The position numbers were made by a program, and so were the translations under genes. 34,056 nt of DNA from Merdimmobilis hominis (GTDB lineage Bacteria > Bacillota > Clostridia > Oscillospirales > Ruminococcaceae): assembly GCF_900104615.1 (NCBI RefSeq), contig NZ_LT629939.1:2078712-2112767 (forward strand). The letters are read 5' to 3'. Numbering within the stretch: position 1 is the first letter of the stretch; each line of letters starts with the position of its first letter. The notes below the pieces were generated by a model that was given only the letters and a program-made list of their open reading frames with translations, ran no database searches and was not told the DNA's origin. This document shows positions 1 to 8,072 of this stretch, piece by piece.

Positions 1-329
1 CCAAGACTTCGGCTGGGGCGATGGAACACCTTCCAGTGGCCCGGGTATCCAACCTGGTGTCCACCATTGAAGAGCTGAAAAAGAAGGGCATCTGGGCTTA
101 TTGCGCCGATATGGACGGCCAGCCCTGGTGCTCGGTGGACTACGCCGGCGGGGTCGCCCTGATTATCGGCTCGGAGGGACAGGGGGTCAGCCGCCTGGTC
201 AAAGAAAGCTGTGATTTTACGGTGGCGCTGCCCATGCGGGGGGAGATCAACTCCCTCAACGCGTCGGTGGCTGCCGGCATTGTGATTTATGAGATCGCCC
301 GCCAGCGGATGGGGCTCAAGGCAAAGTAG
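1..329 (+). CDS. rlmB: 23S rRNA 2'-O-ribose methyltransferase, RlmB/TrmH type (3' part)
   Basis: This is the C-terminal part of a SpoU/TrmH-family enzyme. The reading frame is open through the left edge of the window, so the start is missing. Visible family motifs are the segment KTSAGAMEHLPVARVSNL, the second motif (ALIIGSEGQGVSRLV) and the third motif (LPMRGEINSLNASVAAGIVIYE, given here only as its ends LPMRGEI and NASVAAG), which together form the knotted AdoMet-binding site. Family members of the RlmB branch methylate G2251 of 23S rRNA; TrmH-like tRNA methylation is the alternative, since the N-terminal substrate domain that would decide is outside the window. The next gene starts 31 bases downstream, so the two may be co-transcribed. 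Confidence 0.85.
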   Translation, partial: KTSAGAMEHLPVARVSNLVSTIEELKKKGIWAYCADMDGQPWCSVDYAGGVALIIGSEGQGVSRLVKESCDFTVALPMRGEINSLNASVAAGIVIYEIARQRMGLKAK

Positions 330-360
330 CCCGGCAACTACAGCAAAGGAGAGAATTGAG

Positions 361-3036
361 ATGGACAAGAACCAGAGCGTTGACGATATTCTCGAAGAAA
401 TCAAGCGGAAGAAGGCGGCCCGAGCCCAGGGAGAGGAAGCCCCAGCCAAGGCGCCTCAATCCGCTCAGGAGCTGTTCAGCAGCGCCAAACGCCCCCAGCA
501 GGAAAGGCCCGCCCCAACGGAGGCTATCCGCGGCGGGAAAGAGGAAGAACCCGCCTCCAAGCCCCGCCAGCGGGCGCCGGAGGAGCTGTTCAGCAGCGCC
601 AAGCGTTCCCAGCAGGAGGCCCTCGCCAAAGGGGCTGCCCCGGAAGCCGTCCGGGAAATCCCCCGGGCGGAGCGAGCCGCCTTCCAGGAGGTGGAGCCGG
701 AGCCCATTGAAAACGTGGAGGCCTATTTTTCCTCGGTGTTCCGGGCGAACGGGCTACTGAGCAAACAGACCGATGAGCCAAAGGCGGCAGCCCAGGCGGA
801 GACAGTCCCCCATACAGAGCGCAGTGCGGTGGCGGTGGAAGAGCCACCTAAGGCCGAGGAACGCCGGGAGCACTTTGCGGTCAAGATCGACGACAGCGAG
901 TTTGGGGAGCTCCCCCCCCAGCAGGGGACCAGCCGCCGGTCCCGGTTCGCGGTGGAGGAGGATTCCGCCCGGCCGAAGATCCCACACAAAAAAGGGGAAG
1001 GGGAGAAGCCTTCCCACAAATTAAAGCTCTTCCGCCGGGAGGACTTGGAGGAAGAGGAGGAGGATCCCATCTCCCGGTTCGACGGGATGGCGGGAAACCG
1101 CTTTCAGCGGGAGGATTTGGGCGCCACCCAGATGAGCATCCCCCTCTCCAAAGGGGAGGCCCCGCGAGAGGATGACAGCCTCACCCAGGCCCTGCCCCCT
1201 ATGGCTGGGCGAAGCACCCCCTTCCAAGATCAGCGGCAGAAAAAGGCCGCCCAATTCCGCCTGAACGCCCCGCTGGAGGAGGAGCCGATTCAGCGCGCTG
1301 ATGAGCTGGACGACTACGACAGCCCGGAGGATGCCCCTTCGGTGGCCAAGGATATCTCCTCCACCAAGATGCGGCTGTGGGTGCAGCTGGTGCTGCTCAT
1401 CCTGTTGTTCGGCATCTCCACCTATTTCGCCTTTTCTAAAAACCTGCCCCTTCCCCTGCCGGAGTTCATGTTCCCAGAGAGGGATATGCAGACCTTCCTT
1501 GGGGTGAACTTAGGGGTGATGATCGCCGCAGCGGTGGTCAGCTGCACCACAGTGGGCGGGGGCCTAATCAACCTGTTCACCTTAAAAGCGGACAACGACA
1601 GCGCCGTGGCTCTGGCGACGGTAGCGGCCATCGGCCAAGGGGTGGCGCTGGTCATCGGCTTTGAGCATATGGCAACCCCTGGCGTCCACTTCTATTTCCC
1701 CATTGTCATCGCCGGGCTGTTGTTCAACATCCTGGGCAAGCTGTTCCTCATCAGCCGGGTGCAGAAAAACTTCCGGGTGGTGTCCAGCGACTATGAAAAG
1801 CACGCCCTTTTGATGGTGGGCGACCGGAACCTCTCCCAGGAAATGACCCAGGGCTTGGATTTGGAGGAGCCCCATGTGGCCTACTCTGCCCCAGCGGAGT
1901 TTTTGACCCGGTTCCTCGACTGTTCTTACAGCGAGGATCAGTCGGAGAGCATCAGCCGCATCTCCACCCCCATTTTAGCGGGGTTCAGCCTGCTGGCTTC
2001 CATTGTGTCCTACTTCATCAGCCGGGATTTGTACTTAACCCTCACAGTGTTCACCGCCACCTTATGCATCTGCGCCCCCTTCACCAGCGCCATTGTGGGC
2101 AACCTGCCCCTCTATCGGGGCGCCCGGATACTGTCCAAATCCGGCGCGATGATCGCCGGGTATGAAGCTCTGGACCACTTCGATGATGCCGGGGCCTTGG
2201 CTTTGAACGTCAACGAGCTGTTTGAAGACGGTTCCATGACTCTCCACGGCATCAAAGCCTTTGCCGACCAGCGGATCGACGAGGCCATTGTGGATGCGGC
2301 CAGCGTCATCGCCGCCTGCGGCGGCCTTCTCACCGATATCTTTATGCAGATGATTGGCGGCAAAGAGGAGCTGCTGAAACCGGTAGACGACCTGGTGTAT
2401 GAGGATGGTATGGGCCTCTCCGCCTGGGTAGACGGCAAACGGGTGCTCATCGGCAGCAGGGAGCTGATGCTCAACCATGAGATCCAGACCCCTGACCGGG
2501 ATTATGAATTGAAATTCCGCCGGGACGGGCGGGAGGTGCTTTACATCTCCAATTCCGGGGAGCTGACCGCCATGTTCATCGTCAGCTACAACCCCAGCCC
2601 CGACGTGGTGGATGAACTGGCTGAGCTGATCGACCGGAACATCTCCCTCATCATCCACACCACCGACCCCAACGTCACCAGCCAAAAGGTCTCCGACCTG
2701 TTCAGCTACCCTTCGGACCTGATCAAGATCCTCCCCGCCAAACTATACGGAGAGTTCGACCGGCTGACCAGCCCCCGGAAGCGGGCGCGGGCGGAAATTG
2801 CCTACACCGGCTCCATTCTCTCCAAGCTGCAGGTCTTTAAGACGGTGGCTACCCTCAAGCGCAGTGTCACCACCGGCACGGTGATTCAGCTGGCCGGTCT
2901 GGTGTTGGGGTATGCACTGGTCATCTTCTTCGCCTTTACCGGCTCGATGTCGCTGATGGGCTTTGAGTCGATGCTGCTGTTCCAGATGTTTTTCGCACTG
3001 GCAGCCATCATTGTCCCCAGCTTAAAGCGGCTGTAA
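361..3036 (+). CDS. P1-type ATPase-like membrane pseudoenzyme with long disordered N-terminus
   Basis: Protein of 891 residues. ATG at 361 is chosen because AAAGGAGAG lies just upstream; an in-frame ATG at 289 would overlap the methyltransferase and has no such site. Residues 1-330 are charged, Pro/Glu/Arg-rich and probably disordered, with the motif ELFSSAKR twice (37-44, 75-82). From residue 337 there are about eight membrane segments and a soluble region laid out like a P1-type ATPase. The CPC-type membrane motif reads CAPF (571-574), followed by the family-like run ending SKSGAMIAGYEALDHF. The phosphorylation motif DKTGT is replaced by NVNEL (N616 in place of Asp), TGD reads TTD, and the GDGxND hinge and the actuator TGE are not recognisable. 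The soluble region still keeps the order of a HAD/N-domain fold, for example GLSAWVDGKRVLIGSRELM. Transport by ATP hydrolysis is therefore unlikely. A scaffold, sensor or regulatory role is possible; the real function is unknown. Confidence 0.75.
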   Translation: MDKNQSVDDILEEIKRKKAARAQGEEAPAKAPQSAQELFSSAKRPQQERPAPTEAIRGGKEEEPASKPRQRAPEELFSSAKRSQQEALAKGAAPEAVREIPRAERAAFQEVEPEPIENVEAYFSSVFRANGLLSKQTDEPKAAAQAETVPHTERSAVAVEEPPKAEERREHFAVKIDDSEFGELPPQQGTSRRSRFAVEEDSARPKIPHKKGEGEKPSHKLKLFRREDLEEEEEDPISRFDGMAGNRFQREDLGATQMSIPLSKGEAPREDDSLTQALPPMAGRSTPFQDQRQKKAAQFRLNAPLEEEPIQRADELDDYDSPEDAPSVAKDISSTKMRLWVQLVLLILLFGISTYFAFSKNLPLPLPEFMFPERDMQTFLGVNLGVMIAAAVVSCTTVGGGLINLFTLKADNDSAVALATVAAIGQGVALVIGFEHMATPGVHFYFPIVIAGLLFNILGKLFLISRVQKNFRVVSSDYEKHALLMVGDRNLSQEMTQGLDLEEPHVAYSAPAEFLTRFLDCSYSEDQSESISRISTPILAGFSLLASIVSYFISRDLYLTLTVFTATLCICAPFTSAIVGNLPLYRGARILSKSGAMIAGYEALDHFDDAGALALNVNELFEDGSMTLHGIKAFADQRIDEAIVDAASVIAACGGLLTDIFMQMIGGKEELLKPVDDLVYEDGMGLSAWVDGKRVLIGSRELMLNHEIQTPDRDYELKFRRDGREVLYISNSGELTAMFIVSYNPSPDVVDELAELIDRNISLIIHTTDPNVTSQKVSDLFSYPSDLIKILPAKLYGEFDRLTSPRKRARAEIAYTGSILSKLQVFKTVATLKRSVTTGTVIQLAGLVLGYALVIFFAFTGSMSLMGFESMLLFQMFFALAAIIVPSLKRL

Positions 3037-3154
3037 TTAGCCAAAGAATTTGCCCTGTTCCCTGAGATCTCTGGAAAAATATGGGGGAATTGGGGAGGTT
3101 TCAAACAAATATTGTGGAAGCCTCCGGCACAGTTTGCCGGGGGCACATCCTCCG

Positions 3155-3187
3155 AGAGGCCCTGGCATCGCAGCCAGGGCCTCTTTT
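3155..3187 (+). terminator. Rho-independent terminator
   Basis: A perfect 10-bp stem GAGGCCCTGG (3156-3165) / CCAGGGCCTC (3174-3183), extendable by one C-G pair, with a short loop and followed by TTTT. It closes the rlmB/pseudo-ATPase unit. Confidence 0.85.
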
Positions 3188-3303
3188 GGCAAAAGGGGAG
3201 AAAAACGGTGGATTTTTTTGGTTTTCTCCGAAAAAATCTACAGGTTGCACAAGGAAGAAGCCGGTTTTTGTATGGGAAATATTAGTGTTTTTTACAGAAA
3301 AGC

Positions 3304-3332
3304 TTGAATATGTGAAATAAAAATTATATAAT
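3304..3332 (+). promoter_or_regulatory. Sigma-A promoter of the EF-G-like gene
   Basis: TTGAAT (3304-3309), a 17-base spacer, and a perfect TATAAT (3327-3332). It lies 110 bases before the start codon at 3442 and downstream of a terminator, so it is the likely main promoter. Confidence 0.8.
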
Positions 3333-3441
3333 TATGCTATATTCCAATTCAATCAGCCGGCTGCACAGCCCTATTTTATAAAAGATGCAGCACGTCCGGC
3401 AGCGACCGGGCAATCAAACTACAAAAAGGGGAGAATTTGTT

Positions 3442-5517
3442 ATGAGACAATACCTTGCGGGCAAAATCAGAAACGTCGCGTTGGCAGGCCACGGTGGGAG
3501 CGGAAAGACTTCTTTGGCGGAAGCCCTTCTGTTTAAAGCGGGAGCTTCTGACCGGCTGGGCCGGGTGGAAGACGGAACTACCGTCTGCGACTTCGACGCC
3601 GAGGAGACCAAACGCAAGGTGTCGGTATCCTCTGCTGTGGCCCCTTTTGCCTGGGGCAGCACCAAGATCAACCTGTTGGACACCCCCGGCCTGTTCGACT
3701 TTGCGGCTGGGTTTTATGAGGGCGTCCGCGCAGCAGAGAGTGTTTTGATCACCGTTTCCGGCAAGGACGGCGTCACCGTCGGCACCGAAAAAGCGTATCA
3801 GCTGGCCCTGGACCAGAACAAAGCCCGAATGGTTTTTGTCTCTAAAATGGACACCGACAATGCGGACTTTTACAAGGTTTTGGAAGAGCTGAAGGCCACC
3901 TTCGGCCCCAGCATCTGCCCCATCGTGGTGCCTTATGTGGAGAACCACAAGGTTCTGTGCTATATCAATTTGATCGACAACAAAGCCTACACCTACAGTG
4001 ACAAAGGCGAGCCCAGCGAGACTGCCATGCCTGATTTCGGCCACCGGCTGGAGGGCCTGCGGGTCGCCATCTCCGAAGCCGTTGCCGAGACCGATGAAGA
4101 ATTGTTTGAAAAATACTTCTCCGGTGAGCAGTTTGACCGGGATGAGATCATCCGCGGCATCCACACCGGTGTGAAAAACGGCACCATCACCCCCGTCCTC
4201 TGCGGCTCCGCCTTCACGATGGAAGGTGTGGATATGCTGCTGGACGCCATTGTCGACCACCTGCCCTCCGCATGGGAGAGCGGCGGCGAAGTGGCTGAGG
4301 ATGCCGAAGGCAACCCCGTAGAGATCGAATGTACCGACGAAGCCCCCCTGTCTGCCTTTGTCTTTAAGACGGTGGCAGACCCGTTTGTGGGCAAGCTTTC
4401 CTATGTAAAGGTAGTTTCCGGCAAGCTGGCCTCTGATTCGAACCCGGTCAACGTCCGCACCGGCCAGACCGAGCGCCTGGGCAAGGTTATCTACACCAGG
4501 GGCAAAAAACAGGAGGATACTGCCTTTATCACCGCCGGCGATATCGGCGCAATTACCAAGCTTTCCGAAGCGGTCACCGGCGATTCCCTCTGCGACCCCA
4601 AACGGGCGGTTAAATTTGACCCTGTCGGCTTCTCTCACCCCACCTTGACCATGGCCGTCAAAGCTAAAAACAAGGGGGATGAGGGCAAAGTGGCCCAGGC
4701 CATGCAGCGGTTGATGGAGGAGGACCCCACTATCTGCTTTGAGCAGGATGTGGAGACCAAACAGCAGCTGCTTTCCGGTTTGGGCGAGCAGCATCTGGAT
4801 GTGGTGGTCTCTAAATTAAAGAGCAAATTCGGGGTGGAGGTAGAGCTGAAACAGCCCCGTGTCGCCTACCGGGAGACCATCCGCAAAAAGGTCAAAGTCC
4901 AGGGCAAACACAAGAAACAGTCCGGCGGCCACGGCCAGTACGGCGATGTCTGGATCGAGTTTGAACCCTGCGACAGCGACGGCCTGGTGTTTGAGGAGAA
5001 CGTATTCGGCGGATCGGTTCCCAAGAACTTCTTCCCTGCTGTGGAAAAAGGCTTGCAGGACTGCGTCAAGAAAGGGCTGTTGGCAGGCTATCCCATGGTC
5101 GGCCTGAAAGCAACCCTGCTGGATGGTTCCTATCACCCGGTGGATTCCTCGGAAATGGCCTTTAAGATGGCGGCTACGTTGGCCTATAAGGCCGGTATTC
5201 CTCAGGCGTCCCCTGTGCTGCTGGAACCCATTGGCAACCTAAAGGTTTTGGTCCCCGACACTTATACTGGCGACATCATGGGCGAATTGAATAAGCGCCG
5301 TGGCCGGGTGCTGGGAATGAACCCCACTGCAAACGGCCTCCAGGAGATAGAGGGCGAAGTCCCCATGAGCGAGATGGCCGACTTCACCACCGTCCTGCGG
5401 TCCATGACCCAGGGCAGAGGCAGCTTTATCCTGAAGTTTGAACGGTACGAGCAGCTCCCCTCCAACCTGGAAGCCCAGGTAATCGAGGAGGCCAAAGCCT
5501 TGGACGAGGCAGAATAA
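3442..5517 (+). CDS. Elongation factor G-like GTPase (EF-G-2/FusA2 class)
   Basis: A 691-residue translational GTPase. ATG at 3442 is chosen because AAAAGGGGAG precedes it; an upstream in-frame ATG at 3385 lacks a site. The P-loop is GHGGSGKTS (16-24) instead of the GHxDxGKTT of canonical EF-G. G3 is DTPG followed by LFDF rather than HVDF, G4 is SKMD and G5 is in CGSAF. Domain IV keeps the EF-G signature QSGGHGQYGDV. The segment GRVEDGTTVCDFDAEE matches the paralogue class called EF-G-2 in Thermus and FusA2 in mycobacteria; members can hydrolyse GTP on ribosomes but are not the housekeeping translocase. It is monocistronic, with its own strong promoter and two terminators. Tetracycline-protection proteins are a less likely alternative, given the P-loop. 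Confidence 0.88.
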   Translation: MRQYLAGKIRNVALAGHGGSGKTSLAEALLFKAGASDRLGRVEDGTTVCDFDAEETKRKVSVSSAVAPFAWGSTKINLLDTPGLFDFAAGFYEGVRAAESVLITVSGKDGVTVGTEKAYQLALDQNKARMVFVSKMDTDNADFYKVLEELKATFGPSICPIVVPYVENHKVLCYINLIDNKAYTYSDKGEPSETAMPDFGHRLEGLRVAISEAVAETDEELFEKYFSGEQFDRDEIIRGIHTGVKNGTITPVLCGSAFTMEGVDMLLDAIVDHLPSAWESGGEVAEDAEGNPVEIECTDEAPLSAFVFKTVADPFVGKLSYVKVVSGKLASDSNPVNVRTGQTERLGKVIYTRGKKQEDTAFITAGDIGAITKLSEAVTGDSLCDPKRAVKFDPVGFSHPTLTMAVKAKNKGDEGKVAQAMQRLMEEDPTICFEQDVETKQQLLSGLGEQHLDVVVSKLKSKFGVEVELKQPRVAYRETIRKKVKVQGKHKKQSGGHGQYGDVWIEFEPCDSDGLVFEENVFGGSVPKNFFPAVEKGLQDCVKKGLLAGYPMVGLKATLLDGSYHPVDSSEMAFKMAATLAYKAGIPQASPVLLEPIGNLKVLVPDTYTGDIMGELNKRRGRVLGMNPTANGLQEIEGEVPMSEMADFTTVLRSMTQGRGSFILKFERYEQLPSNLEAQVIEEAKALDEAE

Positions 5518-5527
5518 TCCCACCAAT

Positions 5528-5557
5528 AAAAGCGGACGGCAGCTGCCGCCCGCTTTT
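5528..5557 (+). terminator. Terminator of the EF-G-like gene
   Basis: Inverted repeat with arms AAAAGCGG and CCGCTTTT around a GC-rich, partly self-complementary centre, ending in a T run, 11 bases after the stop codon. Confidence 0.75.
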
Positions 5558-5565
5558 GCTTATGC

Positions 5566-5602
5566 AAAAGCCCCGCTCCAACATCGGGAAGCGGGGCTTT
5601 AT
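5566..5602. terminator. Second, bidirectional terminator
   Basis: AAAAGCCCCGCT (5566-5577) pairs with AGCGGGGCTTT (5590-5600). The A run on the left and T run on the right let it work for the EF-G-like gene and for the minus-strand gene ending at 5655. Confidence 0.8.
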
Positions 5603-5654
5603 AGGTAGTTCAGCGATGGAGTCTCATTAAGGAGAAATTGAAATTTGAGGGGAG

Positions 5655-6347
5655 TTAGACCTTTGTCAATTGTGCTGCCCGCATACTCTCCGCACTGGGG
5701 TCCTCCCCTTGCTTTAAGGGGATTGTAAGCTGGTACCAAAGTATTCTGTTTTGGTTTGATTTTTCCATTGTGTAGCTTATTTGGAGTTCGCGGATGTCAC
5801 AATATTCCCGCAGCTGAGGATAAACAATCAGCCCGCATTGGATCATTTTATCCTTTATGGATTCAGGCGGCTCAACGGTTTCTTTGTTGTAAAGAAATAA
5901 ACGAATTCTCGCACGAGTTGTTTTAAAATCCCAAACAGTGGAGTATTGGGTAACCGAAATTTTAACCTCTTCTGGCAACACAACGTTACAGGCGTCAATA
6001 GCTTTCTGCAAAGCGGAGCCGGGGGAAAATGCGATGTTGGAATCGCGGATTTCTCCTGTGTTGATTTCATAATCCAGTGTAGGATTGGGCCCATCGGCTT
6101 CGATGTACAATTGATAACAGCTAGAGACTGGATTGTAGTGGGCGAAGTAGGTGTCACTTTTTAGGGTCTGGTAATTGCTCCAACCATAAGCTTTTAGTAC
6201 AACGGTTGCTGCTACGTCGCCCAACAAGGGAAACCATCCAGTAGACATCCCCAATAGAATGTATACTACCAAAAGTGGTAAATAAATCCAACTTTTGCGA
6301 AATATTGAGGCTTTGCCTAAGGCCTTACGTGTCGATTGAGAACCCAT
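5655..6347 (-). CDS. Hypothetical membrane-anchored protein
   Basis: A 230-residue protein that I do not recognise. The N-terminus is basic (MGSQSTRKALGKASIFRK) and is followed by one clear membrane segment at about residues 19-36 (WIYLPLLVVYILLGMSTGWF). The remaining ~185 residues look like a soluble, probably extracytoplasmic, mixed alpha/beta domain containing YGWSNYQTLKSDTYFAHYN and several aromatic beta-like stretches. The ATG is preceded by GGGGGT. Base composition is visibly AT-richer than the flanking housekeeping genes, and the gene runs opposite to them, which suggests acquisition or an accessory role. It stands alone between the bidirectional terminator and a possible divergent promoter region. 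Confidence 0.6.
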   Translation of the reverse strand: MGSQSTRKALGKASIFRKSWIYLPLLVVYILLGMSTGWFPLLGDVAATVVLKAYGWSNYQTLKSDTYFAHYNPVSSCYQLYIEADGPNPTLDYEINTGEIRDSNIAFSPGSALQKAIDACNVVLPEEVKISVTQYSTVWDFKTTRARIRLFLYNKETVEPPESIKDKMIQCGLIVYPQLREYCDIRELQISYTMEKSNQNRILWYQLTIPLKQGEDPSAESMRAAQLTKV

Positions 6348-6402
6348 AGCCTACCCCCATTCGCGAACCAAGGTAAAATTAGCCTGCTTAACGTTTGCTT
6401 AT

Positions 6403-6411
6403 AGTATACCA
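6403..6411 (-). promoter_or_regulatory. Possible extended -10 promoter of the minus-strand gene
   Basis: On the minus strand the sequence reads TGG-TATACT (the -10 hexamer is plus positions 6403-6408), an extended -10, 56 bases before the start of the gene at 6347. The -35 region is poor (TTTTAA), so support is moderate. Confidence 0.4.
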
Positions 6412-6437
6412 TAAACAAAGGTCACTTAAAAGGCATG

Positions 6438-6474
6438 CCTGCCCCATTTTCTGCATAGAATGGGGCAGGAGGTG
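6438..6474 (+). promoter_or_regulatory. Perfect hairpin overlapping the Shine-Dalgarno of the DUF4830 gene
   Basis: CCTGCCCCATT (6438-6448) and AATGGGGCAGG (6459-6469) form an 11-bp perfect stem with a 10-base loop. The ribosome binding site AGGAGGTG (6467-6474) begins inside the right arm, so folding would hide its first bases. No T run follows, so it is not an ordinary terminator. Confidence 0.6.
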
Positions 6475-6481
6475 AAGCGGT

Positions 6482-6982
6482 ATGTTTATCGTTTCCTTTA
6501 AGATGAAAGGCAAAAAGCTGCTGGCCCTCTGCTTGGCGGCTGTGGCTGTAGCCGCCGGTGGGGCGGCAATCAAAGAAAAAGTCTGGGAGATTTCCTGGCA
6601 GACCTCTGCCGCAGCCCCTGCGGAAAAGAACCTGAAGAAAGGGAAATTGACCGCTAAAACGGCAGAGGACCGCTTGAATTTGATCGCTGGCTGGGGTTGG
6701 GAAGTGGACCCCGACCCGGTGGAGATTGTGGAGGTAGCTATTCCTCAGGAGTTTGACGACGTCTATGAGAACTATAACAACCTGCAAAAAGAGCAGGGGC
6801 TGGATCTGACCAAATACCGGGGCAAGCGGTGCAAACGGTATGGCTACCGGGTGAAGAATTACCCCGATTCCAGCGAAGAAGTGCGGATCAACCTACTGGT
6901 GTACCAGGGCAAGGTCATCGGCGGGGATGTTTCCTCCACCCAGCTGGATGGGTTTATCCAGGGGTTGGCGAGGCCGTCCTAA
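6482..6982 (+). CDS. DUF4830-family exported or membrane-anchored protein
   Basis: A 166-residue protein. ATG at 6482 sits 7 bases after AGGAGGTG; a second ATG at 6503 is possible but too far from it. Residues 9-30 (KGKKLLALCLAAVAVAAGGAA) form an uncleaved anchor or signal segment without a lipobox. The conserved core runs from about residue 55: TAEDRLNLIAGWGWEV, then VAIPQEFDDVYENYN, LQKEQGLDLTKYRGKRCKRY and LLVYQGKVIGGDVSS. These match my memory of the DUF4830 family, which occurs in Clostridia and has no known function. It is a single gene flanked by the unusual hairpin and a terminator. Confidence 0.75.
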   Translation: MFIVSFKMKGKKLLALCLAAVAVAAGGAAIKEKVWEISWQTSAAAPAEKNLKKGKLTAKTAEDRLNLIAGWGWEVDPDPVEIVEVAIPQEFDDVYENYNNLQKEQGLDLTKYRGKRCKRYGYRVKNYPDSSEEVRINLLVYQGKVIGGDVSSTQLDGFIQGLARPS

Positions 6983-7034
6983 AGTCATATCTGAATGCAT
7001 AGGTAACCGAAAATACACCGCTTTCGCCGATGAG

Positions 7035-7076
7035 ACGCTTTCCCGGAGGGGGTCCCCCTGGGAGGGCGTTTTGTTT
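7035..7076 (+). terminator. Terminator after the DUF4830 gene
   Basis: ACGCTTTCCCGGAGGGGG and CCCCCTGGGAGGGCGT pair with a GG bulge and two G-U pairs, followed by TTTGTTTT. Confidence 0.75.
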
Positions 7077-7189
7077 TGAGCGGTTTGCCAAATTCATAAC
7101 AAACTCATCTATAAAATGGACGAAGGCCGCTGACGAATCCGGAAAATATTTGGAGAAACGGTGAAAAATGCATCCTTTTGGGGAGAGAA

Positions 7190-7218
7190 TTGAAAAATCC
7201 TTTCCAAAATGGTATACT
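7190..7218 (+). promoter_or_regulatory. Sigma-A promoter of the pseudouridine synthase gene
   Basis: TTGAAA (7190-7195), a 17-base spacer, and TATACT (7213-7218) with an upstream TG. It lies between two candidate starts and therefore excludes the upstream one at 7168. Confidence 0.75.
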
Positions 7219-7254
7219 GATAGCCAACGTTTTGAAGAGGGAAGGGGATGTGTC

Positions 7255-7992
7255 ATGGCGCTGGAACGGCTGGATAAACTGCTCGCCGCCCAGGGGATGG
7301 AATCCCGCCGGGAGGTCAAGGAGAAGATCCGGCGGGGCTTAGTCCTGGTCAACGGTGCGGCAGCCCGCTCCCCCGACCTGAAAATCGACCCGGATCGGGA
7401 TCAGGTGACGGTGGAAGGAACCCCCGTCCTTTTGAAGAAGAATCTTTATCTGATGCTCAACAAGCCGCAAGGAGTGGTTTCCGCCACCGAGGACCCCCAC
7501 CAGCCCACAGTTGTGGACCTGGTACCCCAGGAACTGCGGCGCAAGGGGTTGTTCCCTGCGGGGCGGCTGGATAAGGACACCGAGGGGTTTGTACTCATCA
7601 CCGATGACGGGGCTTTCGCCCATCGCATCCTCGCCCCCAAAAACCATGTCCCCAAGACCTATCTCGCCCGGCTGGACCGGGCCATCGACCCGTCGGTGGC
7701 AGTGGAGTTCCAGAAGGGGGTGCGGCTAACCGGGGAAGACCAGTGCTCCCCAGCCCAGTTGACCATCCTGGAACCAGGGGACAACCCTTTGGTGGAGGTG
7801 GTGATCCACGAGGGGATGTATCACCAGATCAAGCGGATGTTCCAGCGGTTTGGTTATCAGGTGGTGGCCTTGAAGCGGATCCGTATGGGCGGGTTGTTTT
7901 TGGATGAATCCCTTCCCTTAGGCGCCTGCCGGGAACTGACCCCGGCAGAATTGGTGCAGATCACCCAAGGGGAGGACAAGCCATCCCCCTGA
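7255..7992 (+). CDS. rsuA: 16S rRNA pseudouridine synthase, RsuA/RluB/RluE family
   Basis: A 245-residue enzyme that isomerises a uridine in rRNA, probably U516 of 16S rRNA. Residues 1-60 form an S4 RNA-binding domain (MALERLDKLLAAQGMESRRE, then RRGLVLVNG). The catalytic domain follows, with LYLMLNKPQGVVSA and the signature GRLDKDTEG at 103-111, in which D106 is the catalytic aspartate. Later motifs are PKTYLARL and EGMYHQIKRMF. ATG at 7255 is used because the promoter lies at 7190-7218 and AAGGGGA precedes the codon. Within the family, RsuA and RluB are hard to separate by eye; the short length without a tail favours RsuA. Confidence 0.88.
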   Translation: MALERLDKLLAAQGMESRREVKEKIRRGLVLVNGAAARSPDLKIDPDRDQVTVEGTPVLLKKNLYLMLNKPQGVVSATEDPHQPTVVDLVPQELRRKGLFPAGRLDKDTEGFVLITDDGAFAHRILAPKNHVPKTYLARLDRAIDPSVAVEFQKGVRLTGEDQCSPAQLTILEPGDNPLVEVVIHEGMYHQIKRMFQRFGYQVVALKRIRMGGLFLDESLPLGACRELTPAELVQITQGEDKPSP

Positions 7993-8043
7993 CGTTCGTG
8001 ATATTGGATAAAGGGGTTTTGCCATTCTTGTGGAAAAGCCGAA

Positions 8044-8072
8044 TTGTAAGGCATGATGCAAATTGGTATCAT
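8044..8072 (+). promoter_or_regulatory. Promoter of the MsmX-type ATPase gene
   Basis: TTGTAA (8044-8049), a 17-base spacer, and TATCAT (8067-8072) with extended TGG. The transcript would have a leader of about 100 bases with a T6 run at 8134-8139 after a weak GC-rich fold (8104-8132). A leader attenuator is possible but the stems are only 4 bp. Confidence 0.55.

Larger units (their letters stand above)
3037..3441. other. Intergenic region before the EF-G-like gene
   Basis: This 405-base gap holds the terminator of the upstream gene (3155-3187), an AT-rich stretch with a strong sigma-A promoter (3304-3332) and a roughly 100-base untranslated leader. Short open frames here (around 3050-3320) lack ribosome binding sites and run through the terminator, so I see no gene. 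Confidence 0.7.

Noticed and set aside
3050-3320. Short overlapping open frames between the pseudo-ATPase and the EF-G-like gene
   Set aside because: They run across a perfect terminator hairpin and have no start signals.
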